Shown here one piece after another: positions 9,478 through 20,550 of a stretch of DNA of 64,000 nucleotides; within the stretch, counting starts at the first letter, position 1; every line of letters starts with the position of its first letter. Origin of the DNA: Symsagittifera roscoffensis (Eukaryota > Xenacoelomorpha > Acoela > Convolutidae); NCBI RefSeq assembly GCF_963678635.1, contig NC_087063.1:26965649-27029648 (forward strand), in the 5' to 3' direction. Made by a program: the position numbers and the translations under genes. The notes beneath the pieces were generated by a model, which saw only the letters and a list, made by a program, of their open reading frames with translations, was not told the DNA's origin and ran no database searches.

Positions 9478-11763
9478 ATGACCGATCCTTTTGTGGATTG
9501 GACCAAACAGGCCCGGACCGACAAAGGGGAGACGGTTTCAGGCAGAATGGTTGAAACGAGAAGTCAGAAGACCTCAGAAGAGCAAAAAGAACTGTTAGAA
9601 GTGGAGGTCAACACAGACCATGCCATGAACGACAACCAGGAAGTACATGGACTGGAAGGGAGAGGCAGAAGGCTGGCAAGTGAATCTACTCCGGTAGAAC
9701 AAGGTCATGATTTTGCCACTTCCACCGGGACACTGGATCGAGAAGAGATGTCGGAACTGTCCGACATCTCAACTGAAGTAGCGGCAACGAGAAGATCTCC
9801 GACAGAGAACACTATGATGGCAGGCGGAACTGGGAAACAAACAACGTCATCATCGTTCTCAGAAAGAATGAAGAACACCTTCGGAAACATCTTTCCATTC
9901 ACCATGGGAGGAGGCGCAGGAAACGAAGTTGAATCCCAGGAGGAAGAGGATGAAGAGGAGCAAGAGGACTTTGGATCTCAAGTCAGCCTCAATAGTTCGA
10001 TCCAGGAGAATGAGGCATACGTCGGAAGGGAGACTGGAACCATGGACAAATTTGGTGTAGTGACAACGATAAGCAAAGAGGCAAACACACCGGGCCAGTC
10101 AAAAGACTTCGCGATTATGACAAATTCAGAGCCACAAACTGGAGAGAGTAGAACCAGAGGGCTAGGCAACGCGTTAGCGGATCCTGAAGTAGATAATGAA
10201 AAGACGTCGAGACAGAGAGTCAAGGCTCGGATCTCGACCAGCACGAAGCTACCTGGGACCGACAGGATTACACCGCCACTAGTGACGCCACTCGTGGATA
10301 ACGGGGCAGCACTAGAAGAAGCCTTAAACAACATAGTGGACAGTTTAGGAGAACAAAATGAACAGATGTCCATAAGAATGAGTGAACTAGAAAGGGCAGT
10401 TCACATTGAAAGGGAAAGTCTGCGGGAAGAAATAAACCGCAATAGACAAGAAGTTGGCAGGAGCGAAAAACGCTTGAAAGAAAGAACGGACGAGCATATG
10501 GCAAAGAACTTGTCGCGAATGGCAAGAGAGGCGGAACAGCGAGAGTTACGCTTAAGAGACGACATGGAGAAGTTAAGAATTCAGCAAGAGCAGTCTCTTG
10601 GGACTCTGGACACAAAGATAGACGCAATGATGGAGAGGCGAACTCAGGCTATCATGGATAGGTTGGACGGGCTACTAAGCAACAAGAGTGGACCAAAAGA
10701 AGGAGAACCGAACTCGGGAGGTCCCAGCAGGGAGCCGAGGGTGAACTTCAATGAACATCAAAAGAGGAAGACGTATGGATCCACTAGAGGCAGGGGCAGT
10801 TCATCAGGCTATGCCACAAGGGGTAATGGAACATGGGGCCCGAACAGTAGAACAAGTTCAACGGGGAGCAGACAGACCTCTATCGAACTACCAACGCAAG
10901 GCACACATGCGACTGGGAGAAGTGATTCCGGCAACAGGGGGCATGCAAGCCCGAGGAGGAGTCATGTGGGCCAAGCGGGAAACACTCACGGCGATTCGGA
11001 TTGCAGGGATGCACCGCATACAGAGCTTTTGACGAGGTGTGAGGACACTCAGGCGGGACACTCAAGGGATGCTACGGCAATGGCCACAGCATTTGAACCA
11101 CTAAACAGGTCTTTGGAGACGTTCCCTAAAAGGTTATCCAGAACCAATGAACGCAGTGAGAAATCCAGAAGAGTCTTTAAGAAACCAAGATGCTATAAAG
11201 ATGAATCTGATGGCTGTATTGATACCTGGATAGAGGTAATGAAGCTACATTTCGAGGAAGAGGACTTGTCGGAGAGACAGGAATGCAGTGCGCTCACCAG
11301 CAACTTGGAAGGGATAGCCCTGAATTGTGTCATGGCCAAGAAGCAATATCAACGTGACACTGCTGAGAAAATCTTCAAAATCTTGTTAAACCGTTTCGGA
11401 TCAGGGGTGCAGGGGCACCAGGCGATGATGCGCTTCGAGAAACGGAGGCAACGAGAAGATGAAACGATAGACAAGTTTCTCGATGATTTGGAAATGCTGA
11501 GAAGACGCAGCCAACCGGATGAGTCAAACCGAAGGATGAACCTGGCCGTAGCCTCAAAATTCATCGATGGTGTGAAGAATGATGAACTTCGAACAATGCT
11601 AGCAACGCATTACACACCACTATCAACCAACGCGCCAACACCAGAGGAGTTGAGGCTCAAGTCAAAAGAGTATCTTTTGTTGAAACCTCCTTCGAGATCT
11701 GGATACTACAAGAACAATTGTGGCAATTTTAACAACGGACCAGCAAACCAAGGGAACAATTAG
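9478..11763 (+). CDS. gag: Gag polyprotein, N-terminal and capsid part
   Basis: This 761-codon frame encodes the structural protein expected to form the retroelement particle. Residues 1-280 are acidic, Ser/Thr-rich and low in complexity. Residues about 285-395 form a long charged coiled coil (heptad-like Leu/Glu/Arg stretches). About 405-560 is Gly/Ser/Arg-rich. About 565-735 is a Ty3/gypsy-type gag capsid region (aromatic/Leu pattern around WIEVMKLHF, then FEKRRQREDETIDKFL). The frame ends at TAG 11761-11763, but reading on in the same frame gives the zinc knuckles, and the - copy has TGG at the same place (WYKP against stop-YKP). The stop is therefore most simply a G-to-A mutation. The ATG at 9478 is the first in frame and overlaps the stop of a short upstream ORF. 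Confidence 0.85.
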   Translation: MTDPFVDWTKQARTDKGETVSGRMVETRSQKTSEEQKELLEVEVNTDHAMNDNQEVHGLEGRGRRLASESTPVEQGHDFATSTGTLDREEMSELSDISTEVAATRRSPTENTMMAGGTGKQTTSSSFSERMKNTFGNIFPFTMGGGAGNEVESQEEEDEEEQEDFGSQVSLNSSIQENEAYVGRETGTMDKFGVVTTISKEANTPGQSKDFAIMTNSEPQTGESRTRGLGNALADPEVDNEKTSRQRVKARISTSTKLPGTDRITPPLVTPLVDNGAALEEALNNIVDSLGEQNEQMSIRMSELERAVHIERESLREEINRNRQEVGRSEKRLKERTDEHMAKNLSRMAREAEQRELRLRDDMEKLRIQQEQSLGTLDTKIDAMMERRTQAIMDRLDGLLSNKSGPKEGEPNSGGPSREPRVNFNEHQKRKTYGSTRGRGSSSGYATRGNGTWGPNSRTSSTGSRQTSIELPTQGTHATGRSDSGNRGHASPRRSHVGQAGNTHGDSDCRDAPHTELLTRCEDTQAGHSRDATAMATAFEPLNRSLETFPKRLSRTNERSEKSRRVFKKPRCYKDESDGCIDTWIEVMKLHFEEEDLSERQECSALTSNLEGIALNCVMAKKQYQRDTAEKIFKILLNRFGSGVQGHQAMMRFEKRRQREDETIDKFLDDLEMLRRRSQPDESNRRMNLAVASKFIDGVKNDELRTMLATHYTPLSTNAPTPEELRLKSKEYLLLKPPSRSGYYKNNCGNFNNGPANQGNN

Positions 11764-12115
11764 TACAAACCGAGGGATGATATGGACAAGAGACGCTCTT
11801 GTGCCAATTGCAGTTCAACGGACCATCATGTGTCAGCATGCCCAACTTACAAACAAGGCATGAAAGCAATAGGCTTTAGCCTCGAGGACGAAGATGCGTC
11901 AGAATTGGACCATGAGGATTTCATGAGAGGAGTAATTGCAAAATTTGGCCCGAGGTGTTTCTTTTGCAACTTGGAAGGTCATTTTAAATCAGATTTTCCC
12001 CAATTCTGGGATGCAGTGGCAGACATCAAGCATCCAAGACATGAAGAAGCTTTGTCAGGAGTGAAAGCCAGCAAGGCTCGACTTTTGAGTGAAGCAGAGG
12101 CACAGAAAGGATAAA
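11764..12115 (+). pseudogene. Gag nucleocapsid part, two zinc knuckles (second broken)
   Basis: In frame with gag after its TAG. The first knuckle is intact: CANCSSTDHHVSAC at about 11800-11842, a CX2CX4HX4C RNA-binding module. The second reads CFFCNLEGHFKSDF, in which the last Cys is Phe (codon TTT at 11995-11997). The - copy has an intact C-C-H-C set there (CFFCKKEGHIRMDC). The second knuckle of this copy therefore cannot bind zinc normally. The frame ends at 12113 where coding passes to another frame. Confidence 0.85.
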
Positions 12116-13442
12116 CCTCAAGAGCTGGCGGCAAAGAAAATGCAAGCGGTAACAAAGGAGACACGTGAGCCGGAATCAGCAACTGCGGCTGATGACTTCA
12201 AGATCGATTATAAGGCAGCCGCGAGGGATGCTCTAAATAGAGTGCAGCAGGAACTGGTGACGAAAGAGATCGAACAAAAATTGAAACTTGAACTGGAGAA
12301 TGAGAAACTTCAGGAGCAACTGAATACCTTCGAAGCAACGGAGTTCGAAGAAACTAAAGCACCAAGCAGTTTGAGCATGAAACTTAATGTGATTTCCGGT
12401 CAGAGGTTCGGCATGGTGCCGCAAGGAAGCAAGATACAGTCGATAATCTCAGTGGCTGGACATCAGGTCATCAGAAATCTGAGTGAACCATCCGAGTTCA
12501 CTTTGATGCATTTGGACACATATGCAGATTATCTGAGGCAGGTGGAGCCACGCACCGAGTCGAGAGCCGTGCGGGCACTACTAACGACGGGTGGCCCTCG
12601 CATGAAGAAACTTCATGGACGCTACCTAGAGGTCTATGGGCCGTATCAAGTGATGCTGAACGTGGATGGAATCAGTAACTACACCAGGACTTATGTAACA
12701 ACACATGATGACCAAATGGGGCAGATCTATTAGGGAGAGGAGGAATTCAAAGTCCGCAGGATAGGCCATGACGCCATGATGGAACAAGACGCAGTACACA
12801 TTGGGTATGAATCAGATGTGACCGCACATCTGCTCGACACCAACGGAACAAAACTCGGAGTCACAGGGCTTCTGGACAGAGGAGCGGTAGTGAGTGTGAT
12901 GCCGATAAAAACTTGGGAAAGAATGGGCTTCACGCGGAAAGATCTAATTCCAACGAATCTCCGACTGGCCGCCGCCAATCGAGGAGCTATCTAGGTGGCC
13001 GGAAAAACACCAATAACGGTCCTCCACATGGGAGGACGGGATCTTTGTATGAGCTTCCTAGTGGTAGAGAATCTGGACGACGCCGACCAATTCATCTTGG
13101 GCAGAGATTTTGTCAGGAATTTTGACGTGATGGTTGACTTGAACAACGGTCTGATACGGATTAGAAACCCGGACCGAAAGTATGTTAAGAGACCAATTAA
13201 TAGGATAATAACAGACGAAAACAAGGTACCATTTTTTTTGGATAGAAAAGTAAAATTACAACCAGGACAGGCTGTGGTAGCAATTTTTAGAATGAGAAAT
13301 TTGAATTCGTTAAGTGATAGTAAACAGGTTTGCTTAGTACCGAATCCGAATAGTCAGAGTTCGGTGATTTTAGGCCGGAGCTTCTCGGTAACACCACGGT
13401 TTCAATCCAGCGTGGAAAGAAGCTTGGCTACGCTTTGCCGAT
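12089..13442 (+). pseudogene. aspartic protease region of Pol, active site changed
   Basis: One frame runs from 12089 to 13442 with in-frame TAGs at 12731 and 12992. The first about 215 codons begin with a charged helical stretch. The protease follows: LLDRGAVVSVMP at about 12869-12904 stands where retropepsins have D-T/S-G, and the second signature ILGRDF is at about 13097. The catalytic triad reads D-R-G (codon AGA at 12878-12880), which should abolish activity. The retropepsin would cleave the Gag-Pol precursor during particle maturation. Just before 13435 the coding sense passes to another frame. The equivalent region is missing from the - copy. Confidence 0.8.
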
Positions 13443-15548
13443 GAGGACCGACTATGAGGAGACACAAAACTTGATGAAATATAGTGTGAAAGACTGTCCT
13501 TATCATGCCAATAAAGATAAAAATTTAAAGAGGATTAAGGAATCAAAATCTATTCATAAAATGTTTTCAATGAAATCCGAAACGGACGACGGCTTATCAA
13601 GCTGCTCGAACTTTCCGGAACGCCCCTCGTCATATGAACTAGAATCTGACAAACAGGTTTTGCCAGAGATAGAACATTTAAAAGGGAAAATAGGTGAGGT
13701 AGATTTCGAAAAATTGCGGGACCTCCTAAATCGGAACGCAGATGTATTTTCAAAACATAAGGCGGATATCGGTTGCTGTAATTTCGTCGAACACGAAATC
13801 GAACTAGAAGAGGGCGCCGTTCCCCATAGGGAAGGCGCAAGGCGAATGACGCCACACAAATCGGAAGCGCGCCGAGCGGAAATAGAAATGTTGCTTGAAT
13901 ACGACATGATAGAACCTTCGAAATCGCCATGGGCTTGCGGGGTAGTAATGGCGAAAAAAAAGGGGGGCAGCTTAGATTTTGTTGCGACTTTCGTTACTTG
14001 AACGCGGTAACGATAAAATATGCATACCCGATACCGCGAATAGACGAGAGCCTATCTAAGCTTGGTGATGCCAAGTTCTTCACCACATCGGACTTAGGTT
14101 CTGCCTTCTGGCAGGTCCCTCTGCGGAAGAAGGACAGAGAGAAAACCGGATTCGCATGCGAATTGGGATTGTACCAGTGGAAGAGGATGCCCTTCGGCTT
14201 GTGCAATGCAACGGCCACTTTTCAAAGACTGATGGCTCAGGCTTTGACGAGAGTGACCAAGAAGTACGGGAATCTCGTGATGTGTTACGTGGATGACGTA
14301 GTCATAGCGACACCGACCCTGGAAGACCACATTGATAGGCTCGTTGAGGTCTTTGGATGCATAAAAAGAGCTGGATTGAAGTGCAAACCATCGAAATGTG
14401 AAATCCTTAGGGATTCGATTAAGTACCTAGGAAGAATGGTGGATATGCATGGTGTGAGGCCGGACCCGGAAGCAGTGGAAGCAGTGTTGACATGGAAGGC
14501 CCCCAGAACGGACACACAGCTCTTGAGCTTCCTAGGGTTCGCCAATTACTACCGAGAATTCATAAAAGGATATGCGGACAAGGTGTATCCGATGCAGAAG
14601 CTGATGCGCAACAAGGGGAAAAAGTTCGAACGGAACGATGAGGCACAGGTTGCTTTCGAGAACATAAAGCGGGAACTGTGCGAAGCGCCAGTGCTGGGCA
14701 TGCCTACAGAAAAGGGCATGTATGTTCTCGATACAGACGCATCGGTGGTAGCCATCTCAGGAATCTTGCATCAAGAGCAAGAATGGAACGGAAGAACAGT
14801 TCTCCGTCCCATTGCATACGGCAGCAAGGTCTTGAGTGACACAGAGATGAAATATGGCGCACCAAAAGCAGAAATGTTTGCAGTAGTCACCTTCGTGGAA
14901 AAGTACCGTGCATACTTGGGGAACGCTCCCTTCATTTTACGCGTGGACAAGAGAGCGTTATCCTGGTTGAAAACCTACTCGATGGATCAGAGTTATATTG
15001 GTAGATGGATAGTCAGATTGGATGGCTACCATATGATAATCGAACATAGGATGCGTGATAAACACCAGAATGCTGACAGCCTCAGCAAGAAAACTGAGTT
15101 TTATGAAAGATTGGAGCAGAAGCAGGCCAATCAGGCGGATATAAAGGAGGGATTCTCGTTTCTGGACAAAGAAACTTATGAAGCGCTTCCCTTAACGAGA
15201 TGGTTGGATAAGTCTGGACTTCCAATTCCAGGGCACCCTGAGTTACCTGTAGAGAAAGCAGCCGAGATAAAGATCCTATCCAAGGAGGACCCGGTCCCCT
15301 TGGATCTATTGCTGCGCTCGAACCTGGTCCAGCAAGAACTCTCTCGCATGAACATAAACAGCCTCTCATTATTGGATAAAACGGTGCAAGTCACACCGCA
15401 AGTGATGCGGATGCTGGGTGGATTGTTAGAAAGAGAAGTGACCAGAGATGACTCCGAGTGGACAGCAGCAGTGGCATCGCTAACAGTTAGTGAGAAGGTG
15501 AAGATCATGCCGTCCAGACGACAGCACGAAGAGAACGAGAGGGATTGA
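13435..15548 (+). pseudogene. reverse transcriptase and RNase H of Pol
   Basis: Copies element RNA into DNA and degrades the RNA strand. The RT N-terminus (13435-13965) includes the entry block HREGARRMTPHKSEARRAEIE and SPWACGVVMAKKKG. A 1-nt loss in the A8G6 run at 13950-13964 shifts the frame, and coding continues from there to 15548. Catalytic Asp is in TTSDLGSAF (14085), and the YVDD box is at 14286-14297. The Ty3/gypsy signature FLGFANYYREFIKGY follows. RNase H shows VLDTDAS (about 14722) and PKAEMFAVV (about 14865). In its later part RVDKRALSW has Lys where many relatives have His. The TGA at 15546 is followed by conserved coding sequence in the same frame, so it is probably a mutation. 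Confidence 0.9.
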
Positions 15549-16369
15549 AGGACAATAGTTCAGCAACTAGTATCCTCAATACCCCAAGAGATTTTAACCA
15601 GTACTTCCTACGGACAGAGAGAATAGGGGAGCAGCAAGCGAAAGAAAACCGTCACCTTTGTGGACCAGGATAAGGAAGATAAAAAGGTAGAACAAAATCT
15701 GCTGCAAGACTATTTGTCCGGGTAGACGAATGATGAAAAGAACCAGCGATCACAAGATCAACACCCGGGACAAGAAAATTTGTTCGGGGAGTCTGAGATA
15801 GACGAGAAAAATCCTGATGAGAAACAAGACCTAGAGAACAAGGTTTTGTCCGGGGAGTTCAGATGGATGCGAAGAAGGCACAGACATGATCTGGAGGAGC
15901 GTGCAGTCTCCAGCACAACCTCTTCGACGGATGATGATTTCCGAAACTCAGGAATGGACACCTATTCAGACAGGAACTCGAGTTCGGGATCAGAACTGTC
16001 AGAACTAGCGATACACACGCTACTAGTGGAAACTCGGGCAAGGGACTTGGACAGAGAAGTGTACCAGGATCCTGACAGTGATCGCTACCTAATACCAAGC
16101 GAAAGAGTCTTTGACAACGCAGCGGATGACTTGGAGACGATAGCGGTATCGAAACGTTCGATAAGCCTGTCGCCGCAGAAAGAGGTAGTCAGGACTGATC
16201 TTCAGCCGTTTAAACAAGAAACACAGCCGTTGGCGAAGATTTGGTGCGTTAAGATGGAAGAAGACACACACCAGCCCAACGAGCTGAATAGTCAGATGAG
16301 GGTCATGAAGACGTATTAAAGGCGAGATACCGACTCTCGGACCTTCTAAGGGCGCAGAGAAATGATCGC
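15549..16369 (+). pseudogene. Pol linker between RNase H and integrase
   Basis: The RNase H frame stays open here apart from TAGs near 15624 and 15723 and a TAA at 16317. The sequence is acidic and low in complexity, with no catalytic motif. It counts as coding because the - copy keeps matching pieces, for example IPQEILTST against IPEDILNQT, and a KARYRLSDL-like string just before the integrase. The role is unknown; it may be a spacer or a protease-processed peptide. Confidence 0.6.
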
Positions 16370-17664
16370 ATGACAAGCAACCTGAAAAGGTGGATCGAGA
16401 ATGGTTCACTGGATAAAGGGGACCTCGAGGAAGATAGTTATCGCATCCTGAGACAATACTTCATGCAGAAGGAAGGGAGGTTATATTTGAACAAGGACGG
16501 GATTGTGGCTTGCAAAAGAAGGGAGGAAGACAGAGTCCTATACAAGTATAACGCGATAGCGTTACCGCAACTCTATCAGACAGAACTACTATTCAGGTCA
16601 CATAATCAGATGGGCCATCAGGGGATCGACAAAGTGTACCAGAGGATCTTGAAGCGCGTTGAGTGGCCTGGAATGAAAAAGGCATGCGAAAAGTGGGTAA
16701 CAGCATGTCTGTCATGCCAACAAGTCAAGGATCCAAGGAAGTTGCGATTTCCATTACAATCGATCGAGTCGTCTGAATTCAATGAGGTGGTGCAGATAGA
16801 TCACCAGAAAATATGCATGACAGACAGTGGTTATAATCAGGTGCTGGTCATGATAGATCATTTTACGAAGTATGCAGAGGCCGTGCCCTGCATAACTGCC
16901 TCGGCGGAAGAGACATGCGACCACCTGATCAATACGTGGATAGCAAGACATGGTTGTCCGATGACGTTTCAATCGGATAATGGAACAGCTTTCGTAGGAG
17001 AGCTTACGAAAGAGCTTATGAGACGCTCACAGGTCGCTCAGGCTCACTCCACGACATACCACCCTCAGACGAATGGCTTAGTGGAAAGACAGAATAGGGC
17101 GTTAGTGTCGATGTACATGACCGATTGTGACAGATACCTTCCACAGGTGATGGGAGCATATAACAGCACGCAACGCTCCACCACCGGAGTCACCCCACAC
17201 ATGATGCTAACTGGACACGAAAAGTCATTACCATTAACCTTCTTCTACCCAGAGTATGAGGGAAAGAAAACGTCCCCACAGGTCTACGTGAGGGATGTGA
17301 TCAGACGCCAACATGAGTTGAACGATTTGTGTAGACGAAATACTCAGCAGGCACAGGCAAGGCAGAGGAAAAGATTCGACAAGAAAGCAGCTGGTGCAAA
17401 GGCTTACTCGGTGGGAGACTACGTATGGGTATTCCAGAACGTTACACCACCGAAAGGGACGAAAAAGCTCCTAAAAAGTGGAGGGGACCCTTCATGATTA
17501 CAGAGGTGCACCAGGAGGGACGCTTTTATAGACTGAGTACTGGCCGAGCCGCCCACTACGAGAACATCAAGCCACACAATCCATCGACAGAAGACTGGTG
17601 TATACCTGCAGACATGGAAGAAGGGGATTATCTAATGATGGATCCTGCTTGTGAGGTCAATTAA
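16370..17664 (+). pseudogene. DD35E integrase of Pol (one frameshift)
   Basis: Inserts the DNA copy into the host genome. Numbering from the Met at 16370: zinc-binding HHCC module H78, H83, C113, C116; catalytic core D144 (VQIDHQK), D203 (FQSDNG) and E239 (LVERQN), with exactly 35 residues between the last two. All catalytic residues are present. Near 17450 the frame shifts, and the C-terminal GPY/F-type domain (KWRGPFMITEVHQEGRFYRL) continues at 17477-17664. It ends at TAA 17662-17664. The - copy has GAG (Glu) there and reads on, so integrase probably continued into the macro-domain region as one polyprotein. Confidence 0.9.
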
Positions 17665-18934
17665 AAGGGCACCAGGGAGAAGAACGCTGGAAATGAAGTC
17701 GTAGAGGAAGATACGGATACACCGCTGGACCTGGATCCAAACGAGCAGATCGAAGCGGACGATGAAACCTTACCCTACGCAGAGGAAGATTGGCAGGATC
17801 CCGAACAGATAGAGGTTCCCAAAAACTTGGAACCGGATCTTCCGTTCACGATACAGACTCGTCAGAAGGACGGGACGAGACCAAGAAAGAAATACAATCC
17901 TTACGGTGACGACTTTGTAGTGGATAGGACAGATCTGAAGAAGATAGTAGAGGAAGTAGTGGTTCTAGAGGAAATAACTCTGTCACAAGACATTGACATA
18001 GTCGATGATCGCGACGATGAGTGGGTTGACGACTGGTCGAAACCCGAGGTAGAATTCGACGACGAGCAACAGCAGTCATGTGAACAAGACTTGACGAACT
18101 TGCGTGTCTTAGAATGGCTGAATGAAACGACCTCGGATCCTGAGGAGACCAGTGTCACGATTCAAGACGTAGATCGTGAGAGCATGAAATTTATCAAGAC
18201 CGAACGAGATGATCCTTCCTGGGCTGCCCAGGAAGGACGACTACACATTCCGGCTTCTAGCCTCGACTTGATACCCGGTATGCGATCGACGGGGACGTCG
18301 AAGGATATTTTTGTCCGGGGAGTGGGGGTAGGACTTACCCACACTGAAAACTTGATAATAAAAAAATTAAGAATAGCAAGAGAAACAGGAGAATTAGAAG
18401 CAGAAACAGGCGAAGAACCTAAGAAACCTGACATAGGCAGGGTAGTTGAGTCATATTTTAACTTACCAAATGAATATTCAAATAACATAACACTAACAGA
18501 CAGTGATTTCATACTCACAAACAGAACATGTGCGATAGCAATCACAGCAGACATGAGTTTTAGGACAGCGCTAGCGGCAGATTTTAAGAGAGAATACAAA
18601 AACGTGGAATTCCTTTGGAAGCGAAGACCAGGGATAGGGGGCGTAGCAGCCTTACCTCCGGCGGCGTCGCAGATACAGTGAAAATACCTATGCTTCTTGG
18701 TAACGAGGGCGACGGAGAAGCAGCACGTGGACCCAGAGAACCTAGTCTTGTCCTTGACGAGGCTGAAGGACTTCCTTGTGGAAATGGACGTGAAGGAGCT
18801 CTCGCTTCCAGTGTACGATCCAAACAGGAGGAAGACTGCATCCTCGGGAATTGTACGCGCTTGTACACGTGATATTCTCTGATACGAACATACAAGTATA
18901 TCTACATAAGAAATATTACTTAAGTATAGGCTGA
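17665..18934 (+). pseudogene. macro domain at the C-terminus of Pol
   Basis: This runs on in the integrase C-terminal frame. About 270 acidic residues are followed by a macro domain (about 18490-18934). Visible features: a hydrophobic strand leading to AIAITADMSF, then ALAADFKREY (the GIAxxFK-like helix), GIGGVAAL, the core strand KYLCFLVTR, the helix LTRLKDFLVE, SLPVYDPNR, and a C-terminal strand with VYLHKKYYL. The arrangement resembles TARG1/OARD1-type macro domains, which bind ADP-ribose and can remove it from proteins. Two lesions are visible: TGA at 18679 (Gly codon in the - copy) and a 1-nt frameshift near 18825. The natural end is TGA 18932-18934. The - copy preserves the domain at 57670-58248. 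Enzyme activity is inferred. Confidence 0.8.
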
Positions 18935-19311
18935 GTGACGTGCGAGAGGGTGTTAGGACAAAGACTAAGTTGTATGTTATGTTATGTTATGTGTTAGGTT
19001 ATTAAGATCATTGATAAGTAGGGGTTAGTGACCATGAACAACTAAATGACGATCTTAGGAATAGATCCAAAGTTTGGACTGTCCAATCTTAGGTCGAATT
19101 CCAAAATTTTAGAGACCGATTGATTTTAATAAATTTTAGGATAAATATCTTTTTATCTGAACTGTTTTTAAGCAAATTTTAACGATATATGTTAAGGTGA
19201 AACTGACAAGTGTGATATTTGTGACTTCTTTTCTAGATCCTGATTGATCGTTTAATTACTCACTTGAGTCAAATCTTGGAATCAAAACCGAATCGAACTT
19301 GAAAGAATAGA
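18935..19311 (+). other. non-coding junction with candidate splice acceptor
   Basis: AT-rich, with stops in all + frames, lying between the end of Pol and the start of the third coding region. A pyrimidine-rich stretch ending in CTTCTTTTCTAG (to 19236) looks like a 3' splice site 76 bp before the ATG at 19312. The - copy also has an AT-rich gap (57454-57669) at the same place. This fits expression of the downstream frames from a spliced subgenomic RNA, as for env in retroviruses; it is an inference. Confidence 0.4.
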
Positions 19312-20550
19312 ATGGATAACTTCAACTTGGATGAATTGATGGACCTGGTAGAGGCATATGTAGGACCGATGATAGATGCAATCTATCGTCGGCTGATCGA
19401 TCGAGACTTCGCTCTGGAGGACCCAGAGGTAGTCATGTTGCTGACCGCCCTGATCAACATCTTGGGGCACGACAACCGTGGGGACCGCCCCACGGAAGTC
19501 CTGTTGATGGCAGCACATGGAGAAAGAGGAGTACTAGACCGCCCGAACATGAGAGTGATGAGGTGGAGAAACGGGGCTCTCTCAGGGAGTGACTTGGCGA
19601 ATGAGCCTGGATTGGGAAGTTTTAGGACTTACCAAACAGGTGAGATGCCAATGCCCTCCAAGCCCAAACCTGGGCTGACGAGAATGCATCGGGAGATGAA
19701 CAGCGAGGCAACCTCGTCTGGTTCACCACTGAGAGCAGCTGTGCCACCAAAAAGGGCGAAAGTAGGACAGAAAGTTCAGACGAACCAAACCATGCAAGAT
19801 CTGGATGAGATGAACGATGAACTGAAAAGTACGAAGAAGGAGCTGGACGAGATGACCAGAAGCATGCTCCAGATGGAGGAAGATCGGGACATGTAGAGAA
19901 AGTTGTTTGAAGACTGCAACAAAAAGCAGGGTCAAGAGATTGAGCGCTTAAGGCAGGAATACAAAGAGCGATCGGAGCAGATGGCGTTGACAACGGACGT
20001 GGAGAAAGTGTTACCTGCAAGGGATATTCCTCGTGGGCAGTCCCCGATTGAGCTCTTGACGCCTCGAGAAATGAGTCAAACGACGGAGACACAGCTCCCA
20101 GCAGAGGCAAATTGAGTAACAATCCCGGATCCTAGTGACACCTTGGGTGACCCCGTCGTGGAACAGACAGTGAGGAAGCTGATAGAGACAGCTGGACGAC
20201 TGTTCGCCTACAAGAATGCTTCAGGTTCCGGGGTGACTGCACCCTATGGAACGATTGACGACACGGGCAGAGTACGACTCTCCCAGACCGTGATCAGACA
20301 GGGGATAAGTGACGTGACACCACTCATGGGGAGCTCGACGGCCCCAGAGAGAAGAATACGGAAGATGCCAGCGAAGAAAGTGTCTCGCATAATAAACGTG
20401 CAAAAGAATAATCAATTGAAATATAATTTCACGGGAGTTCCGGAGACAGATCTGAGGGCCTGCTTCAACCGAGCTACTTGGAGTCCGGCTGTAAACCTGC
20501 AGCAACCACCACTCGGGAGTCACCACTCGAAGCACTATGGGAGTCAATGA
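19312..20550 (+). pseudogene. third coding region, helical/coiled-coil N-terminus
   Basis: Begins MDNFNLDELMDLVEAYVG. The first 90 residues look alpha-helical and hydrophobic/acidic. The segment SGSDLANEPGLG corresponds to a stretch with the same spacing in the - copy (56944-57453). A coiled coil follows (about 19790-19990: DLDEMNDELKSTKKELDEM and on). TAG at 19894 and TGA at 20113 interrupt an otherwise open single frame. Near 20465 the sequence FNRATW matches FNDASW of the - copy, just before the SGNH region; here about 170 nt are then missing. I do not recognise the N-terminal domain. The ATG at 19312 is the first after the non-coding junction. Confidence 0.6.

Noticed and set aside
9705..10627. 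Minus-strand frames opposite gag
   Set aside because: Shadows of the gag coding strand: no homology, and gag features explain the sequence.
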